NCBI RefSeq assembly: GCF_003243465.1
Contig: NZ_QFQZ01000029.1
Span: 1 to 49,703 of the forward strand
Source: Caulobacter segnis
GTDB lineage: Bacteria; Pseudomonadota; Alphaproteobacteria; Caulobacterales; Caulobacteraceae
Reading direction: 5' to 3'
DNA: 49,703 nucleotides
The notes under the pieces are model-generated. The model did no database searches. It worked only from the letters and a program-made list of their open reading frames with translations, and was not told the origin of the DNA. The position numbers and the translations under genes are program-made. Shown here one piece after another: positions 1 through 8,580 of the stretch (its first letter is position 1; each line of letters starts with the position of its first letter).

Positions 1-1659
1 ACCGAGCACGAGGCTGACATTCGCAAGGAGCTGCCGAAATTCAGCGTGGCCAAGCTGATCGGCAGCAACATCGATATCTTTCACAAGAACCCGTCCCACC
101 AGCGCAACATGCTGGCAAAGCTGACGACGCCCCACGCCGCGACGATCCGGGTCGGCAAGCTGGCCTTTGATCTTCTGGTCACGCCACTCCGAACCGGCGG
201 CAAGACGACGGGCTTCGTCGTCGAGTGGGCCGACGCCAAGGAGCGGCTGCTGAACGTCGACTACGCGGCCCAGATCGCCGCGATCAGCCGCTCGCAGGCC
301 GTGATCGCGTTCGAGCTGGACGGGACCATCATCGATGCGAACGAGAACTTCCTGAAGACCATGGGCTATGCGGCCCACGAGGTCATCGGCCGCAAGCACA
401 GCATGTTCGTCGAGCCGGCCTACCGCGACAGCCAGGACTACGCCGACTTCTGGGACCGCCTCAAGCGGGGCGAGTATCAGGCCGCTGAGTTCAAGCGGAT
501 CGGCAAGGGCGGGACCAGCGTCACCATCCAGGGCTCCTACAACCCGATCATCGACGACAAGGGCAAGGTCGTTAAGGTCGTCAAGTTCGCCACGGACGTG
601 ACCAAGCGCGTCGAGGCGGTGGGCGAGATCGCCCAGGCCCTGACCGCCCTGGCCAAAGGCGATCTGGACCAACGGATCGACAAGGCGTTCATTCCCGAGC
701 TCGACCAGCTTCGGCTGGACCTGAACCGCGCGATCGAGACTCTGCGGGGCACGATGCAGCAGGTCGGCCGAACGGCCGAGACCATCAAGGCCGGCACGGA
801 GGAAATCCGCAGCTCCTCCGACGACATGTCCAAGCGAACCGAGCAGCAGGCCGCCAGCCTCGAGGAAACGGCGGCCGCGCTGGACGAAATCACCGCCACG
901 GTCAAGCGCGCCGCCGAGAACGCCAAGCAGGCCTCGTCGGCCGCTTCAAGCGCCCGGGGCGACGTCGAACGATCCGGCGGGGTGATGCGCGAAGCCGTCC
1001 AGGCCATGGGCGAGATCGAGCACAGCTCGGGTCAGATCACCCAAATCATCGGCGTGATCGACGAGATCGCCTTCCAGACCAACCTCCTGGCCTTGAACGC
1101 GGGCGTGGAAGCCGCCCGGGCGGGCGAAGCGGGACGCGGCTTCGCCGTGGTCGCGCAGGAAGTCCGGGCCCTGGCCCAGCGCTCGGCCGACGCGGCCAAG
1201 GAGATCAAGACCCTGATCGCCAGCAGCACGGCGCAGGTCGGCCGGGGCGTGAAACTGGTCGGCGACACCGGACAGGCCCTCTCGCAGATCGTCGAGAAGG
1301 TGACGCAGATCGACGCCCTGATCTCCGAGATCGCCACCTCGTCCCAGGAGCAGGCCGTCGGCCTCAACGAGGTCAACGCCGCCGTCAACCAGATGGACCA
1401 GGTCACCCAGCAGAACGCCGCCATGGTGGAGGAGGCGACCGCCGCCGCCCACTCCCTGCGGGAGGAAACGGTGGTGCTGGCCAACCTGATCGGCGAGTTC
1501 CAGCTCGGCGCGGCGACGAGCGAGGCTCGCCGCCCCGCCGCGACGCGGACCCCGCCGCCAGCCGCCGCGGCGCCGCCAAGGACCGAGACGCGCGCCGCGA
1601 GCCGGCCGACCGCCATCGGCAACACCGCCCTCAAGACCGAAAGCTGGGAGGAGTTCTGA
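1..1659 (+). CDS. Methyl-accepting chemotaxis protein with PAS sensor, 5' partial
   Basis: Chemoreceptor that would control CheA kinase activity. The frame is open from base 1, so the true start lies outside the window; an internal GTG at 46 is not convincing because upstream residues (TEHEADIRKELPKFSV) read as coherent protein. Numbered from that GTG, residues ~80-185 form a PAS domain, ~190-235 look HAMP-like, and ~245-485 are the MCP signalling coiled coil with the hairpin tip EIAFQTNLLALNAGVEAARA (usual NAAVEA is NAGVEA here). No transmembrane segment is visible, so it may be a cytoplasmic receptor. An Ala/Pro-rich linker leads to the C-terminus ESWEEF, which resembles the xWxxF CheR/CheB docking pentapeptide. 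The stop overlaps cheW by one base (TGATG), implying coupled translation. Confidence 0.95.
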   Translation, partial: TEHEADIRKELPKFSVAKLIGSNIDIFHKNPSHQRNMLAKLTTPHAATIRVGKLAFDLLVTPLRTGGKTTGFVVEWADAKERLLNVDYAAQIAAISRSQAVIAFELDGTIIDANENFLKTMGYAAHEVIGRKHSMFVEPAYRDSQDYADFWDRLKRGEYQAAEFKRIGKGGTSVTIQGSYNPIIDDKGKVVKVVKFATDVTKRVEAVGEIAQALTALAKGDLDQRIDKAFIPELDQLRLDLNRAIETLRGTMQQVGRTAETIKAGTEEIRSSSDDMSKRTEQQAASLEETAAALDEITATVKRAAENAKQASSAASSARGDVERSGGVMREAVQAMGEIEHSSGQITQIIGVIDEIAFQTNLLALNAGVEAARAGEAGRGFAVVAQEVRALAQRSADAAKEIKTLIASSTAQVGRGVKLVGDTGQALSQIVEKVTQIDALISEIATSSQEQAVGLNEVNAAVNQMDQVTQQNAAMVEEATAAAHSLREETVVLANLIGEFQLGAATSEARRPAATRTPPPAAAAPPRTETRAASRPTAIGNTALKTESWEEF

Positions 1660-2114
1660 TGCAGGAGCTTCAGACGCAAGGAAAGCTGGAGCTGATCTCC
1701 TTCGAGATCAACGGCCAGGAGTTCTGCATCGACATCTCGGTGGTGCGGGAAATCCGCGGCTGGACGCCCGCGACGCCGATGCCGAACACGCCGAGCTACA
1801 TTCTGGGCGTGATCAATCTGCGCGGGGCGGTCATGCCCGTCTTCGACCTGCGCAGCCGCCTGGCGCTGGGCCGCACCGAGCCCTCCTCGCGCAACGTGAT
1901 CGTCGTCGTGCAGTCGGACGGCCAGCTGGTCGGCCTGCTGGTCGATGCGGTGCAGGAGACGTTCATGGTCGACGCCGAGATCCTGCAAGCGCCGCCGCAG
2001 ATGGACCTGGCCGGCGAGGCCTTCATCGACGCCATCATCCCGCTGGAAGGCCGCATGCTGAGCCGGCTGGTGGTCAGCGCGCTCGTTCCTCGCCCGTCCG
2101 CCCTCGCCGCCTGA
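1659..2114 (+). CDS. cheW: CheW-like chemotaxis coupling protein
   Basis: A 151-residue single CheW domain that links receptors to CheA. It has the expected two-barrel pattern: ELISFEINGQEFCIDISVV near the start, NLRGAVMPVFDLR around residues 55-67, and GLLVDAVQET around 92-101. Length matches the family. The ATG shares a base with the stop of the upstream receptor gene, and the receptor's C-terminus has a preceding GGAGGAG that can serve as its ribosome site. Receptor and coupling protein therefore probably form one signalling unit; no cheA, cheY or cheR is in the window, so the rest of the pathway must be upstream or elsewhere. Confidence 0.95.
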   Translation: MQELQTQGKLELISFEINGQEFCIDISVVREIRGWTPATPMPNTPSYILGVINLRGAVMPVFDLRSRLALGRTEPSSRNVIVVVQSDGQLVGLLVDAVQETFMVDAEILQAPPQMDLAGEAFIDAIIPLEGRMLSRLVVSALVPRPSALAA

Positions 2115-2204
2115 CGTCCTGACGCCGGCCTCGGACACGCTCCTTTAAGGGGAAACGCGCCGCCACTCCGCGTCGCTTGGGGTCGGCGCCCGTTGGCCGA
2201 CGAC

Positions 2205-3374
2205 CTAGGGCGCCAGTCGCGCGTAGGCCGCCAGCAAGGCCGGCTCGGACGCCGCCCACAGCAGGCTCGGCGCAAGGGCGCGGGCCGCCTGCTCGCGCTC
2301 GCGCCGCAGTTCCGGATCATCGACGAGCGCCAGCAGGGCCCTGGCCAGGGCCGCGGGGCTTTCGCCGTCGGCGACCAGCGCGGCGCCCGCGCACACGGCT
2401 CGTGTCTCGCGCAGATCGAAGCAGGCGAACGCCTTGCCCAGGGCGGCATATTCCAGGGCCTTCACCATCACGCAGGTGTCGGTGAAGGGGTTCTTCCCGT
2501 CGGGCAGGGCGCAGACGTCGCAATCGGCCAGCAGGGCCATGGCCTTGTCGTGCGGGAGACGACCGGTGAACACGAAGCTGTCCCCCAGCCGCCGGTCGCT
2601 GGCCAGCCGCCGCACCGCCGAGAGCGCCGAGCCGTCGCCGACGCAGAGAACTTCCACGTCGTCTCGCCCAAGAACGTGGACCATGTGCGCCGCGGCCTCG
2701 ACCAGCATCGCGACGCCGTCCTGCGGATTGATGTTGCCGACATAGCCGATGCGGGTCCGGCGCCCTCGGGGCGGCGGCGCCGCCGCGCCAGGCGCCAGGG
2801 GCGCGGCCAGGCCATTGCGGACCAGGGTGACCTCGTCAGGCTTCCGCCCCCGCGCCAAGGCTCGGGCGACGCCGCTCGGACTGGCCGCCAGCACGTGGTC
2901 CGCGACCCGGATGGACGCCCACTCGCAGGCGTGCAGCACCGCGCGAAGCCAGGACCGGCCCCCGAAACGCGCCGCCCCCAGCTCCGGACACAGGTCGTGC
3001 ATGTCGAAGATGACCCGGGCGCCCAGCGCCTTAAACGGCAGGGCGATCGGGAACAGGATGTCCGGCGGGTTGCACAGGTGGATCACCGCGATCCGCTCCT
3101 GGGCCTGGAGCCTGGCCATCAACGCGGCGATGGACGCCAGGGCGGTGGCATATTCCCACAGCTGCGCGCGCACGCCGCCGGAGGCGAAGCGCACCGGGTA
3201 GTAATGGACCTCCGCCCCGAAGCGCTCGGCGCGCAGCGGGTCGCCACGATAGCGGGGGCAGATCACGCGCACCCGATGGCCGTGAGCCACGAGCGTGCGG
3301 ACGACGTTCTGCATGCGGGTGTCGAACGTGAAGCTCATGTTCTGGATGACGATGAGCACCGACGACCCGCGCAA
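2205..3374 (-). CDS. GT4-type glycosyltransferase
   Basis: Retaining glycosyltransferase of the GT-B fold, likely acting in the cytoplasm on an exopolysaccharide or lipid-linked glycan. The N-terminal domain begins with VLIVIQNMSFTFDTRMQNVV and includes FDMHDLCPEL; the C-terminal sugar-nucleotide domain begins near TRIGYVGNINPQDGVAML and includes the LPHDKAMALLADCDVCALP and VMVKALEYAALGK segments. The first Glu of the usual EX7E motif is replaced. I chose the TTG at 3374 because GAGGAG lies 8 nt before it and it leaves a 4-nt gap to the upstream gene; a GTG at 3359 is the alternative, and the frame is open much further upstream without family similarity. It is third in a three-gene glycosyltransferase operon. 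Donor and acceptor cannot be told from sequence. Confidence 0.85.
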   Translation of the reverse strand: MRGSSVLIVIQNMSFTFDTRMQNVVRTLVAHGHRVRVICPRYRGDPLRAERFGAEVHYYPVRFASGGVRAQLWEYATALASIAALMARLQAQERIAVIHLCNPPDILFPIALPFKALGARVIFDMHDLCPELGAARFGGRSWLRAVLHACEWASIRVADHVLAASPSGVARALARGRKPDEVTLVRNGLAAPLAPGAAAPPPRGRRTRIGYVGNINPQDGVAMLVEAAAHMVHVLGRDDVEVLCVGDGSALSAVRRLASDRRLGDSFVFTGRLPHDKAMALLADCDVCALPDGKNPFTDTCVMVKALEYAALGKAFACFDLRETRAVCAGAALVADGESPAALARALLALVDDPELRREREQAARALAPSLLWAASEPALLAAYARLAP

Positions 3375-3378
3375 GCCG

Positions 3379-4485
3379 CTAGCTCCTCGGCGTGGCGGCG
3401 GCGCGCCAGACCTGCGCGAGCCGGCGGACATAGGGCTCCAGATCCAGTTCGCGCGCGTGATAGGCGCGGGCGGCGGCGCCGAGCCGTCGTCGGAGGTCCA
3501 CATCATCGAGCAGGCGCGAGAGCGCGCCCGCCAGGGCCGCGGCGTCGCCCGGCGGCACGAGCAGGCCCGTGACCCCGTCCTCGACGATCTCCGCCGTGGC
3601 GCCGACCGGCGTGGAGACCACGGCCAGGCCATGCGCCATGCCCTCGATCACCGACAGCGGCAGGCCCTCGTGCAAGGACGGCAGAACCAGGATGTCGCTG
3701 GTCGACAGCAGGCGGTCGACTTCCGGCGCGGCGACCCAGCCCGGAACCGAGACCCGGCTCGCTAGGCCCGCCGCCTCCAGCTCCCGGCGCAGGGCGTCGG
3801 CGGGACCATCGCCGGCCAGCACGGCGCGCCAGCCCGGCCGAGCGGCCAGCCGGCCCAGGGCCTCGACCAGCACCGGCAGCCCCTTGCGAACGCCCAATTG
3901 GCCAAGCATCAGGATGGTCGGCGCGTCCGGATCCGGGACGGTCGGGTCGGCCGGCGCCCGCACGCCATTGGGCAGGACGACGATGCGCGGGCCGGCTGCC
4001 GGGGCTTCGCTCTCGACCAGCGCGCGCCAGAAGCGTCCCAACACGATCGTCCGCGCGGCGCGCTCGAAGGCGTCGGCGATACGACGTCGCGCCCCGGCGG
4101 AGCGACTGCGCCAGTAGTCGTGGAACTCCGGGCCGTGCAGGTGAATGACATAAGGAACGCCCAGCCAACGGCTCAGGCGGATCAGCGTCATCTTTCGCCA
4201 GGTGCTGCCATGCGACGCCATGTTGACATGCAGCATGTCAAGGCGGCCGGTCGCCTTCAGCCAGACCATCGCCGCCATGCAGCCCAGCATCCGCGGCAGC
4301 GACTCGATCAGCGCCCCATCGCCCCGGCTGGTGACAAAGCGGCAAGTCAGGCCAGGCTCGGGCGACGCCGCCAGTTCCGCGGCGACCGCGTCCATTAACC
4401 GGTCGATGCCGCCACGGCCGCGCGGCCCCAGCGGGGTCACCACCAGGACGTTCAGGGGCTTGGCGCGCGCGCTGACGGGGGTCAA
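3379..4485 (-). CDS. GT4-type glycosyltransferase
   Basis: About 368 residues, two-domain GT-B glycosyltransferase. The start of the N-domain is LNVLVVTPLGPRGRGGIDRL with the glycine-rich loop typical of GT4. The C-domain runs from TILMLGQLGVRKGLPVLVEAL through VSVPGWVAAPEVDRLLSTSD to the EX7E motif in EGLPLSVIEGMAHG. The TTG start at 4485 overlaps the previous stop as TTGA, a coupling arrangement; no family similarity exists upstream of it although the frame remains open. Middle gene of the three-transferase operon, which with the divergent radical SAM gene could make a surface glycan. The exact sugar is unknown. Confidence 0.88.
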   Translation of the reverse strand: MTPVSARAKPLNVLVVTPLGPRGRGGIDRLMDAVAAELAASPEPGLTCRFVTSRGDGALIESLPRMLGCMAAMVWLKATGRLDMLHVNMASHGSTWRKMTLIRLSRWLGVPYVIHLHGPEFHDYWRSRSAGARRRIADAFERAARTIVLGRFWRALVESEAPAAGPRIVVLPNGVRAPADPTVPDPDAPTILMLGQLGVRKGLPVLVEALGRLAARPGWRAVLAGDGPADALRRELEAAGLASRVSVPGWVAAPEVDRLLSTSDILVLPSLHEGLPLSVIEGMAHGLAVVSTPVGATAEIVEDGVTGLLVPPGDAAALAGALSRLLDDVDLRRRLGAAARAYHARELDLEPYVRRLAQVWRAAATPRS

Positions 4486-5654
4486 GGGGTCTGCATCCCC
4501 TCGAAAAGCGCCTGATAATCGTCGAGCATCCGCTCGCGGCTGAACCGCAGGACGGAGGGCCTGGCGTTGGCGCCAAGCGTCCGGCGAAGGTCGGGCTCCA
4601 GCAGCGCGGCCAGCGCCTTCGTGAGGGCGGCCTTGTCGCCCGCGGGATAGAGGAGGCCGTTGTGGCCGTCGGTGACGATCTCTGACGCGCCGCCGATATC
4701 CGACATCACCATGGGCGCGCCCGTCGCCAGGATCTCGAGCGCCGCCAGGGAGAAGGTCTCGACCGCCGTGCTGCATAGCAGGCCGACGTCGAGCGCCGCC
4801 AGCCACGGCCTTACATCCTCCTGCTCGCCGGCGAAGATCACGCGGTCGGCCACCCCGCGCGCGGCGGCGCGGCGCTCAGCCATCGGCCGCGTCGGGCCAT
4901 CTCCGACCAGAATGAGACGCGCGTCGGCGCCGCTCTGGACCACCCGGCTGAAGGCGTCGATCGCATCAAGATGCGCCTTCTCCGGCCTGAAGGTGGCCAG
5001 CAAGCCGAACACCACCGTCTGGTCGGCGAACCCCAGGCGCTCCCGCATCCGTCGCCGCAACACCACGTCGGGCTGGAAGCGGGCTAGGTCGACGCCATTG
5101 CGGATCGTGTGGACGGCCGGGGACCGCAAGCCCTTACCCTTCCAATAGGCCGCCTGGTTCTGGCTGACGAACACCAGCGCCCTCGCCGCCCGCGTCGCCC
5201 ATTCGAACAGGCCGTGGCGCGCGCGTTCGCGGGGCATCAGCAGGGTGGTGTGAAAGATCACGACCGTCGCCCAGGTCGCCCGGAGCGCGCGGCCGATCGC
5301 GACCGCCAGGACGGCGGGCGTCTGGTTGACCGCGACGACGATGTCGGTCCGCTCGCGCCGGAGCGCCCGCCACGCGCGCCACCAGCCCAAGGGCCGCAGC
5401 ATCCCCTTGGCGTCCAGCTGGGCGTAGCGCTCCTCGGCCAGCACGTTGTCCGCAAGCGCCGAGGTCATAGGCCCGAAGACCAGCAATTTGGTCGGAAAGC
5501 CGCGCTCTCGCAGGCCGAACATCAGCTCGAGAGTCTGCCGCTCGGCGCCGCCCATCGCCAGGCCTGGAAGGAAAAAGAGCAGCCTGGGCCGCGCGGACGA
5601 CGCCGCCCGCCCATCGCGGGCGATGTCGTCGACGGCGACCTGACCATGGCTCAC
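4482..5654 (-). CDS. GT4-type glycosyltransferase
   Basis: About 390 residues, first gene of the glycosyltransferase operon. The N-domain opens with LLFFLPGLAMGGAERQTLEL, the classic GT4 GGAER loop. The acceptor side contains FVSQNQAAYWKGKGL and the C-domain runs from TVVFGLLATFRPEKAHLDAI to EX7E in ETFSLAALEILATGAPMV. The GTG at 5654 is chosen because GGGAG sits about 9 nt upstream; an earlier in-frame ATG near 5768 would add an unrelated cysteine-rich tail and run into the divergent gene. The 117-nt divergent spacer to the radical SAM gene should hold promoters for both directions. Substrates are unknown. Confidence 0.9.
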   Translation of the reverse strand: MSHGQVAVDDIARDGRAASSARPRLLFFLPGLAMGGAERQTLELMFGLRERGFPTKLLVFGPMTSALADNVLAEERYAQLDAKGMLRPLGWWRAWRALRRERTDIVVAVNQTPAVLAVAIGRALRATWATVVIFHTTLLMPRERARHGLFEWATRAARALVFVSQNQAAYWKGKGLRSPAVHTIRNGVDLARFQPDVVLRRRMRERLGFADQTVVFGLLATFRPEKAHLDAIDAFSRVVQSGADARLILVGDGPTRPMAERRAAARGVADRVIFAGEQEDVRPWLAALDVGLLCSTAVETFSLAALEILATGAPMVMSDIGGASEIVTDGHNGLLYPAGDKAALTKALAALLEPDLRRTLGANARPSVLRFSRERMLDDYQALFEGMQTP

Positions 5655-5771
5655 GGAGCAAAACTCCCAATGGGCGCGCGATCCCTTGCGCCCCGTACAT
5701 CTTTTAGGTGATAGTGGAGCCCAACACGACCTACAATATCTTTTTTGCAGGAATTGGGTGAGGCGCATGCA

Positions 5772-7295
5772 ATGAAAGCCGCCCGGCAGATAGATCCCGC
5801 AAGCATTCTGCGACCGCTGAACAGCACGCGCTCAAAGGTCTTGATTGTTGACCTTAACAACATGGCGACTTTCCCGACGCTGGCGGTCGGATTACTCCTG
5901 GCTTCACTTAGAAACGCTGGCTTCGACGCGCGGCTGCTCTCGCCGCTGGCCCACGACGTGCCCGCCGCGGAGCGGGAGCGACCGGACACCTACGCCGACC
6001 ACCTCGTGCGCCAGTTGCATCACGCGACGTCGCCGCCGCTGCGCCTACTGCGCGACATCGGGCGCGCGACGCGGGGCGCCGCGATCAGCCGGCCGCATCC
6101 GAGAGTGCTGGCCGCCACCGCCCAGGCCCTCGCCGAGCGCCCGGACGTGCTCCTGCTGTCGGCCTATCTGCAGCACTATCCGACGGTCGTCGAGCTGGGG
6201 AAGCTGGCCAAGGCCGCCGGGATCCCGATGCTGATCGGCGGCCCGATGTTCAATGTCCGGGAGACCGCCGACTTCTGGCGCACCGTTCCTGGCCTGACCG
6301 CCGTGGTGGGGGCCGAGGTGGATGTCAGCCTTCCGCAGATCGTGCAGGCGGTCTGCGAGGGCGAGGACCTGTTGCAGTTTCCCGGCGTGGTGCTGCCGGA
6401 TGGCCGGTTCTCGGGCGTGGCGCCGCCGCTGCGGCCGCTGGATGCGGCGCCCGTGCCCGATTTCACGGACTTTCCGTGGGACCGCTATCGCGTCCGTATC
6501 ATCCCGATGATGACCGGCCGCGGCTGTCAGTGGAACCGCTGCAACTTCTGTAGCGACGTCATCTCGGCCAACGGACGCGCCTTCCGCACGCGCAGCCTCG
6601 AAAGCGTCTTGCAGGAGATGCGCGAGCAGAGCCGCCGGCACCAGACCTCGAACTTCCTGTTCCTGGACATGAAGCTCAACTCGAACCCCACTCTGTTCCG
6701 CGGCCTGATCGAGAACGTGCAGCGCAATGTGCGGGGCGCGCAGTGGATCGGCACCGTGCATGTCGACCAGCGCGCCGACAACGGCCTGTCGCGGGCGGAT
6801 CTGCGCAACGCGGCCGCCGCCGGCATGCGCCGCGTCAGCTTCGGCCTGGAGAGCGGCAGCCAGCGGATGCTGGACCTGATGGACAAGGGCAGCACGGTGG
6901 AGAGCAACGCCCGCTTCATCCGCGACGCCGAGGCCGCCGGCATCAGCGTCCGCTGCACGATGTTCATGGGCTATCCTGGGGAGACGGCGCGCGACCTCGA
7001 ACTGACCGCCGACTTCCTGGAGGCGCACGCGCCGTTCCTGGACCGAGTGCGCTGCAACGCCTTCTCCATCCAGGCCGAGACCCCGATCGCCAAGGCCCTG
7101 CGCGAGACGCCCGAGCGGTTTCCCAGCGTCAGGGTCACGCGCACCAGCGCCCGCGACGCGAGGACCCAGTACGTCAACGAGGGCACGGAAGACCGCGAGT
7201 ATCGGCGCCAGAAGCGCCGGGTCCTAGCGGCCGTCTACGCGATCAATCGCAAGGTCGTCCGCTCGTCGGCCCGGCAGTTCGACGGCCTGATGTAG
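5772..7295 (+). CDS. B12-binding-type radical SAM enzyme, unknown substrate
   Basis: About 507 residues. The N-terminal ~210 residues look like a cobalamin-binding Rossmann domain (KVLIVDLNNMATFPTLAVGL, then LLLSAYLQHYPTVVELGKLA and PMLIGGPMFNV), but no DxHxxG cobalt-ligand motif is visible. The radical SAM barrel begins near residue 245 with GRGCQWNRCNFCS, giving Cys252, Cys257 and Cys260, a CX4CX2C spacing rather than the common CX3CX2C. FGLESGSQRMLDLMDKG and FMGYPGET are typical later motifs of this superfamily. The ATG at 5772 has GGTGAGG upstream; an in-frame TTG at 5745 is less likely. The stop is 3 nt before the nitric oxide synthase ATG, so the two are almost surely co-translated. Reaction not predictable; methylation, C-C coupling or ring formation are all known for relatives. 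Confidence 0.88.
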   Translation: MKAARQIDPASILRPLNSTRSKVLIVDLNNMATFPTLAVGLLLASLRNAGFDARLLSPLAHDVPAAERERPDTYADHLVRQLHHATSPPLRLLRDIGRATRGAAISRPHPRVLAATAQALAERPDVLLLSAYLQHYPTVVELGKLAKAAGIPMLIGGPMFNVRETADFWRTVPGLTAVVGAEVDVSLPQIVQAVCEGEDLLQFPGVVLPDGRFSGVAPPLRPLDAAPVPDFTDFPWDRYRVRIIPMMTGRGCQWNRCNFCSDVISANGRAFRTRSLESVLQEMREQSRRHQTSNFLFLDMKLNSNPTLFRGLIENVQRNVRGAQWIGTVHVDQRADNGLSRADLRNAAAAGMRRVSFGLESGSQRMLDLMDKGSTVESNARFIRDAEAAGISVRCTMFMGYPGETARDLELTADFLEAHAPFLDRVRCNAFSIQAETPIAKALRETPERFPSVRVTRTSARDARTQYVNEGTEDREYRRQKRRVLAAVYAINRKVVRSSARQFDGLM

Positions 7296-7298
7296 CGT

Positions 7299-8555
7299 AT
7301 GTACATCGACCAAGGCACACGGTCCGACCCGCTCAAGCGCCGGGTCCGACGCCAGACGCCGCTGGAGGTCCGCGAGGAAGCGCTCGCCTTCATCGACCAG
7401 TTCTACCGGGAGGTCGCGCCAGACCAGGATGCCGAGCGCCTGCGCAGGCGCCGCGAGGTCGCCGGCCTGCTTCGCCGGCACGGCCACTACGACCATACGC
7501 CCGAGGAGCTGGCCTATGGCGCGCGCCTGGCGTGGCGCAACAGCGCCCGCTGCATCGGCCGTCTGCTCTGGAAGTCGCTGGAGGTCGTCGACTGCCGCCA
7601 CGTGACCGAGACCGATGAGATCGCCGCCTGCATCCTGGAGCATGTGACGCGCGCCAACAGCGAAGCCCGCACGCCCTCGATCATCTCGATCTTCGCGCCC
7701 ATCCGGAACAAGGTCGCGCCGGCCTATGTCGAAAGCGCGCAGATCCTCCAGTTCGCCGGCTATATCCAGGAAGCCGGCGGGGTCATCGGCGATCCGGCCA
7801 ATGTGGAGATGACCCGCACGGCCATCAGCCTGGGCTGGCGGCCGCCGGCCTCGCCTGGTCATTTCGATGTGCTGCCGATCATCATTCGAGACCAGGCCGG
7901 TCGTCGTCTGCTCTACGAGATGCCGCCCTCCAGCTACCGGATGATCGACATCACGCACCCGACCGTCGAGGCCATCGGCGCGCTGGGCCTGCGCTGGTAC
8001 GCGACGCCGATCATCAGCGACATGATTCTCAGCATCGGCGGCGTCGACTATCCCTGCGCGCCGTTCAACGGCTTCTACATGGCCACCGAGATCGCGTCAC
8101 GAAACCTGACCGACGTCGCGCGCTATGATCGCCTGGCCGAGGTCGCGCGCGCGTTGGATCTTGATCCGGCCGATCCGCTATGGCGGGACGTCGCCCTGAC
8201 CGAACTCAACCGCGCGGTGCTTCATTCGTTCACGGCGGCCGGGGTGTCTATCATCGACCATCACACCGCCAGCGAGCAGTTCGTCACCTTCGTGGAGAAG
8301 GAGCATACCGCCCGCCGCCCCACCTCGGCGGACTGGAGCTGGATCGTGCCACCCCAGGCCAGCGCTGGCTGCGCGGTGTTCCATCTGTCGATGAAGGATC
8401 TTCGGCGCGTGCCCAACTTCTATCGCTCCAGGGCCTCGGACGGCATGAACCTGGAGCCGTTCGTCTGGCGTCACGAGCATCGGCCGAGGTTGGCGCGGTT
8501 GGATCGCTGGCGCCGGCGCCTGATGTCCTGGATCCGCCGCCGCTACGCCGGATGA
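7299..8555 (+). CDS. nos: Bacterial nitric oxide synthase oxygenase
   Basis: Makes nitric oxide from L-arginine using heme and a reduced pterin, with electrons from separate reductases. The 418-residue protein has the heme-thiolate motif LAWRNSARCIGR with Cys85, the substrate region APFNGFYMATEI with Glu264 as the expected arginine-binding carboxylate, the DHHTASEQF helix near 320, and DWSWIVPP near 345-352 at the pterin/dimer region. There is no calmodulin site or reductase domain, as usual for bacterial forms. It is longer than typical bacterial enzymes (~360 residues): it has an N-terminal extension and a basic C-terminal tail (RWRRRLMSWIRRRYAG). The ATG is 3 nt after the radical SAM stop. 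This enzyme family is known mainly from Gram-positives, so its place in an alphaproteobacterium is notable. Confidence 0.95.
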   Translation: MYIDQGTRSDPLKRRVRRQTPLEVREEALAFIDQFYREVAPDQDAERLRRRREVAGLLRRHGHYDHTPEELAYGARLAWRNSARCIGRLLWKSLEVVDCRHVTETDEIAACILEHVTRANSEARTPSIISIFAPIRNKVAPAYVESAQILQFAGYIQEAGGVIGDPANVEMTRTAISLGWRPPASPGHFDVLPIIIRDQAGRRLLYEMPPSSYRMIDITHPTVEAIGALGLRWYATPIISDMILSIGGVDYPCAPFNGFYMATEIASRNLTDVARYDRLAEVARALDLDPADPLWRDVALTELNRAVLHSFTAAGVSIIDHHTASEQFVTFVEKEHTARRPTSADWSWIVPPQASAGCAVFHLSMKDLRRVPNFYRSRASDGMNLEPFVWRHEHRPRLARLDRWRRRLMSWIRRRYAG

Positions 8556-8580
8556 AGATCGCTCACGGCCCCCGCACGGC

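Noticed and set aside
2115..2204. Stem GTCGGC / GCCGAC at 2182-2201 as a terminator
   Set aside because: Short stem without a T run on either strand; not supportable as a terminator.
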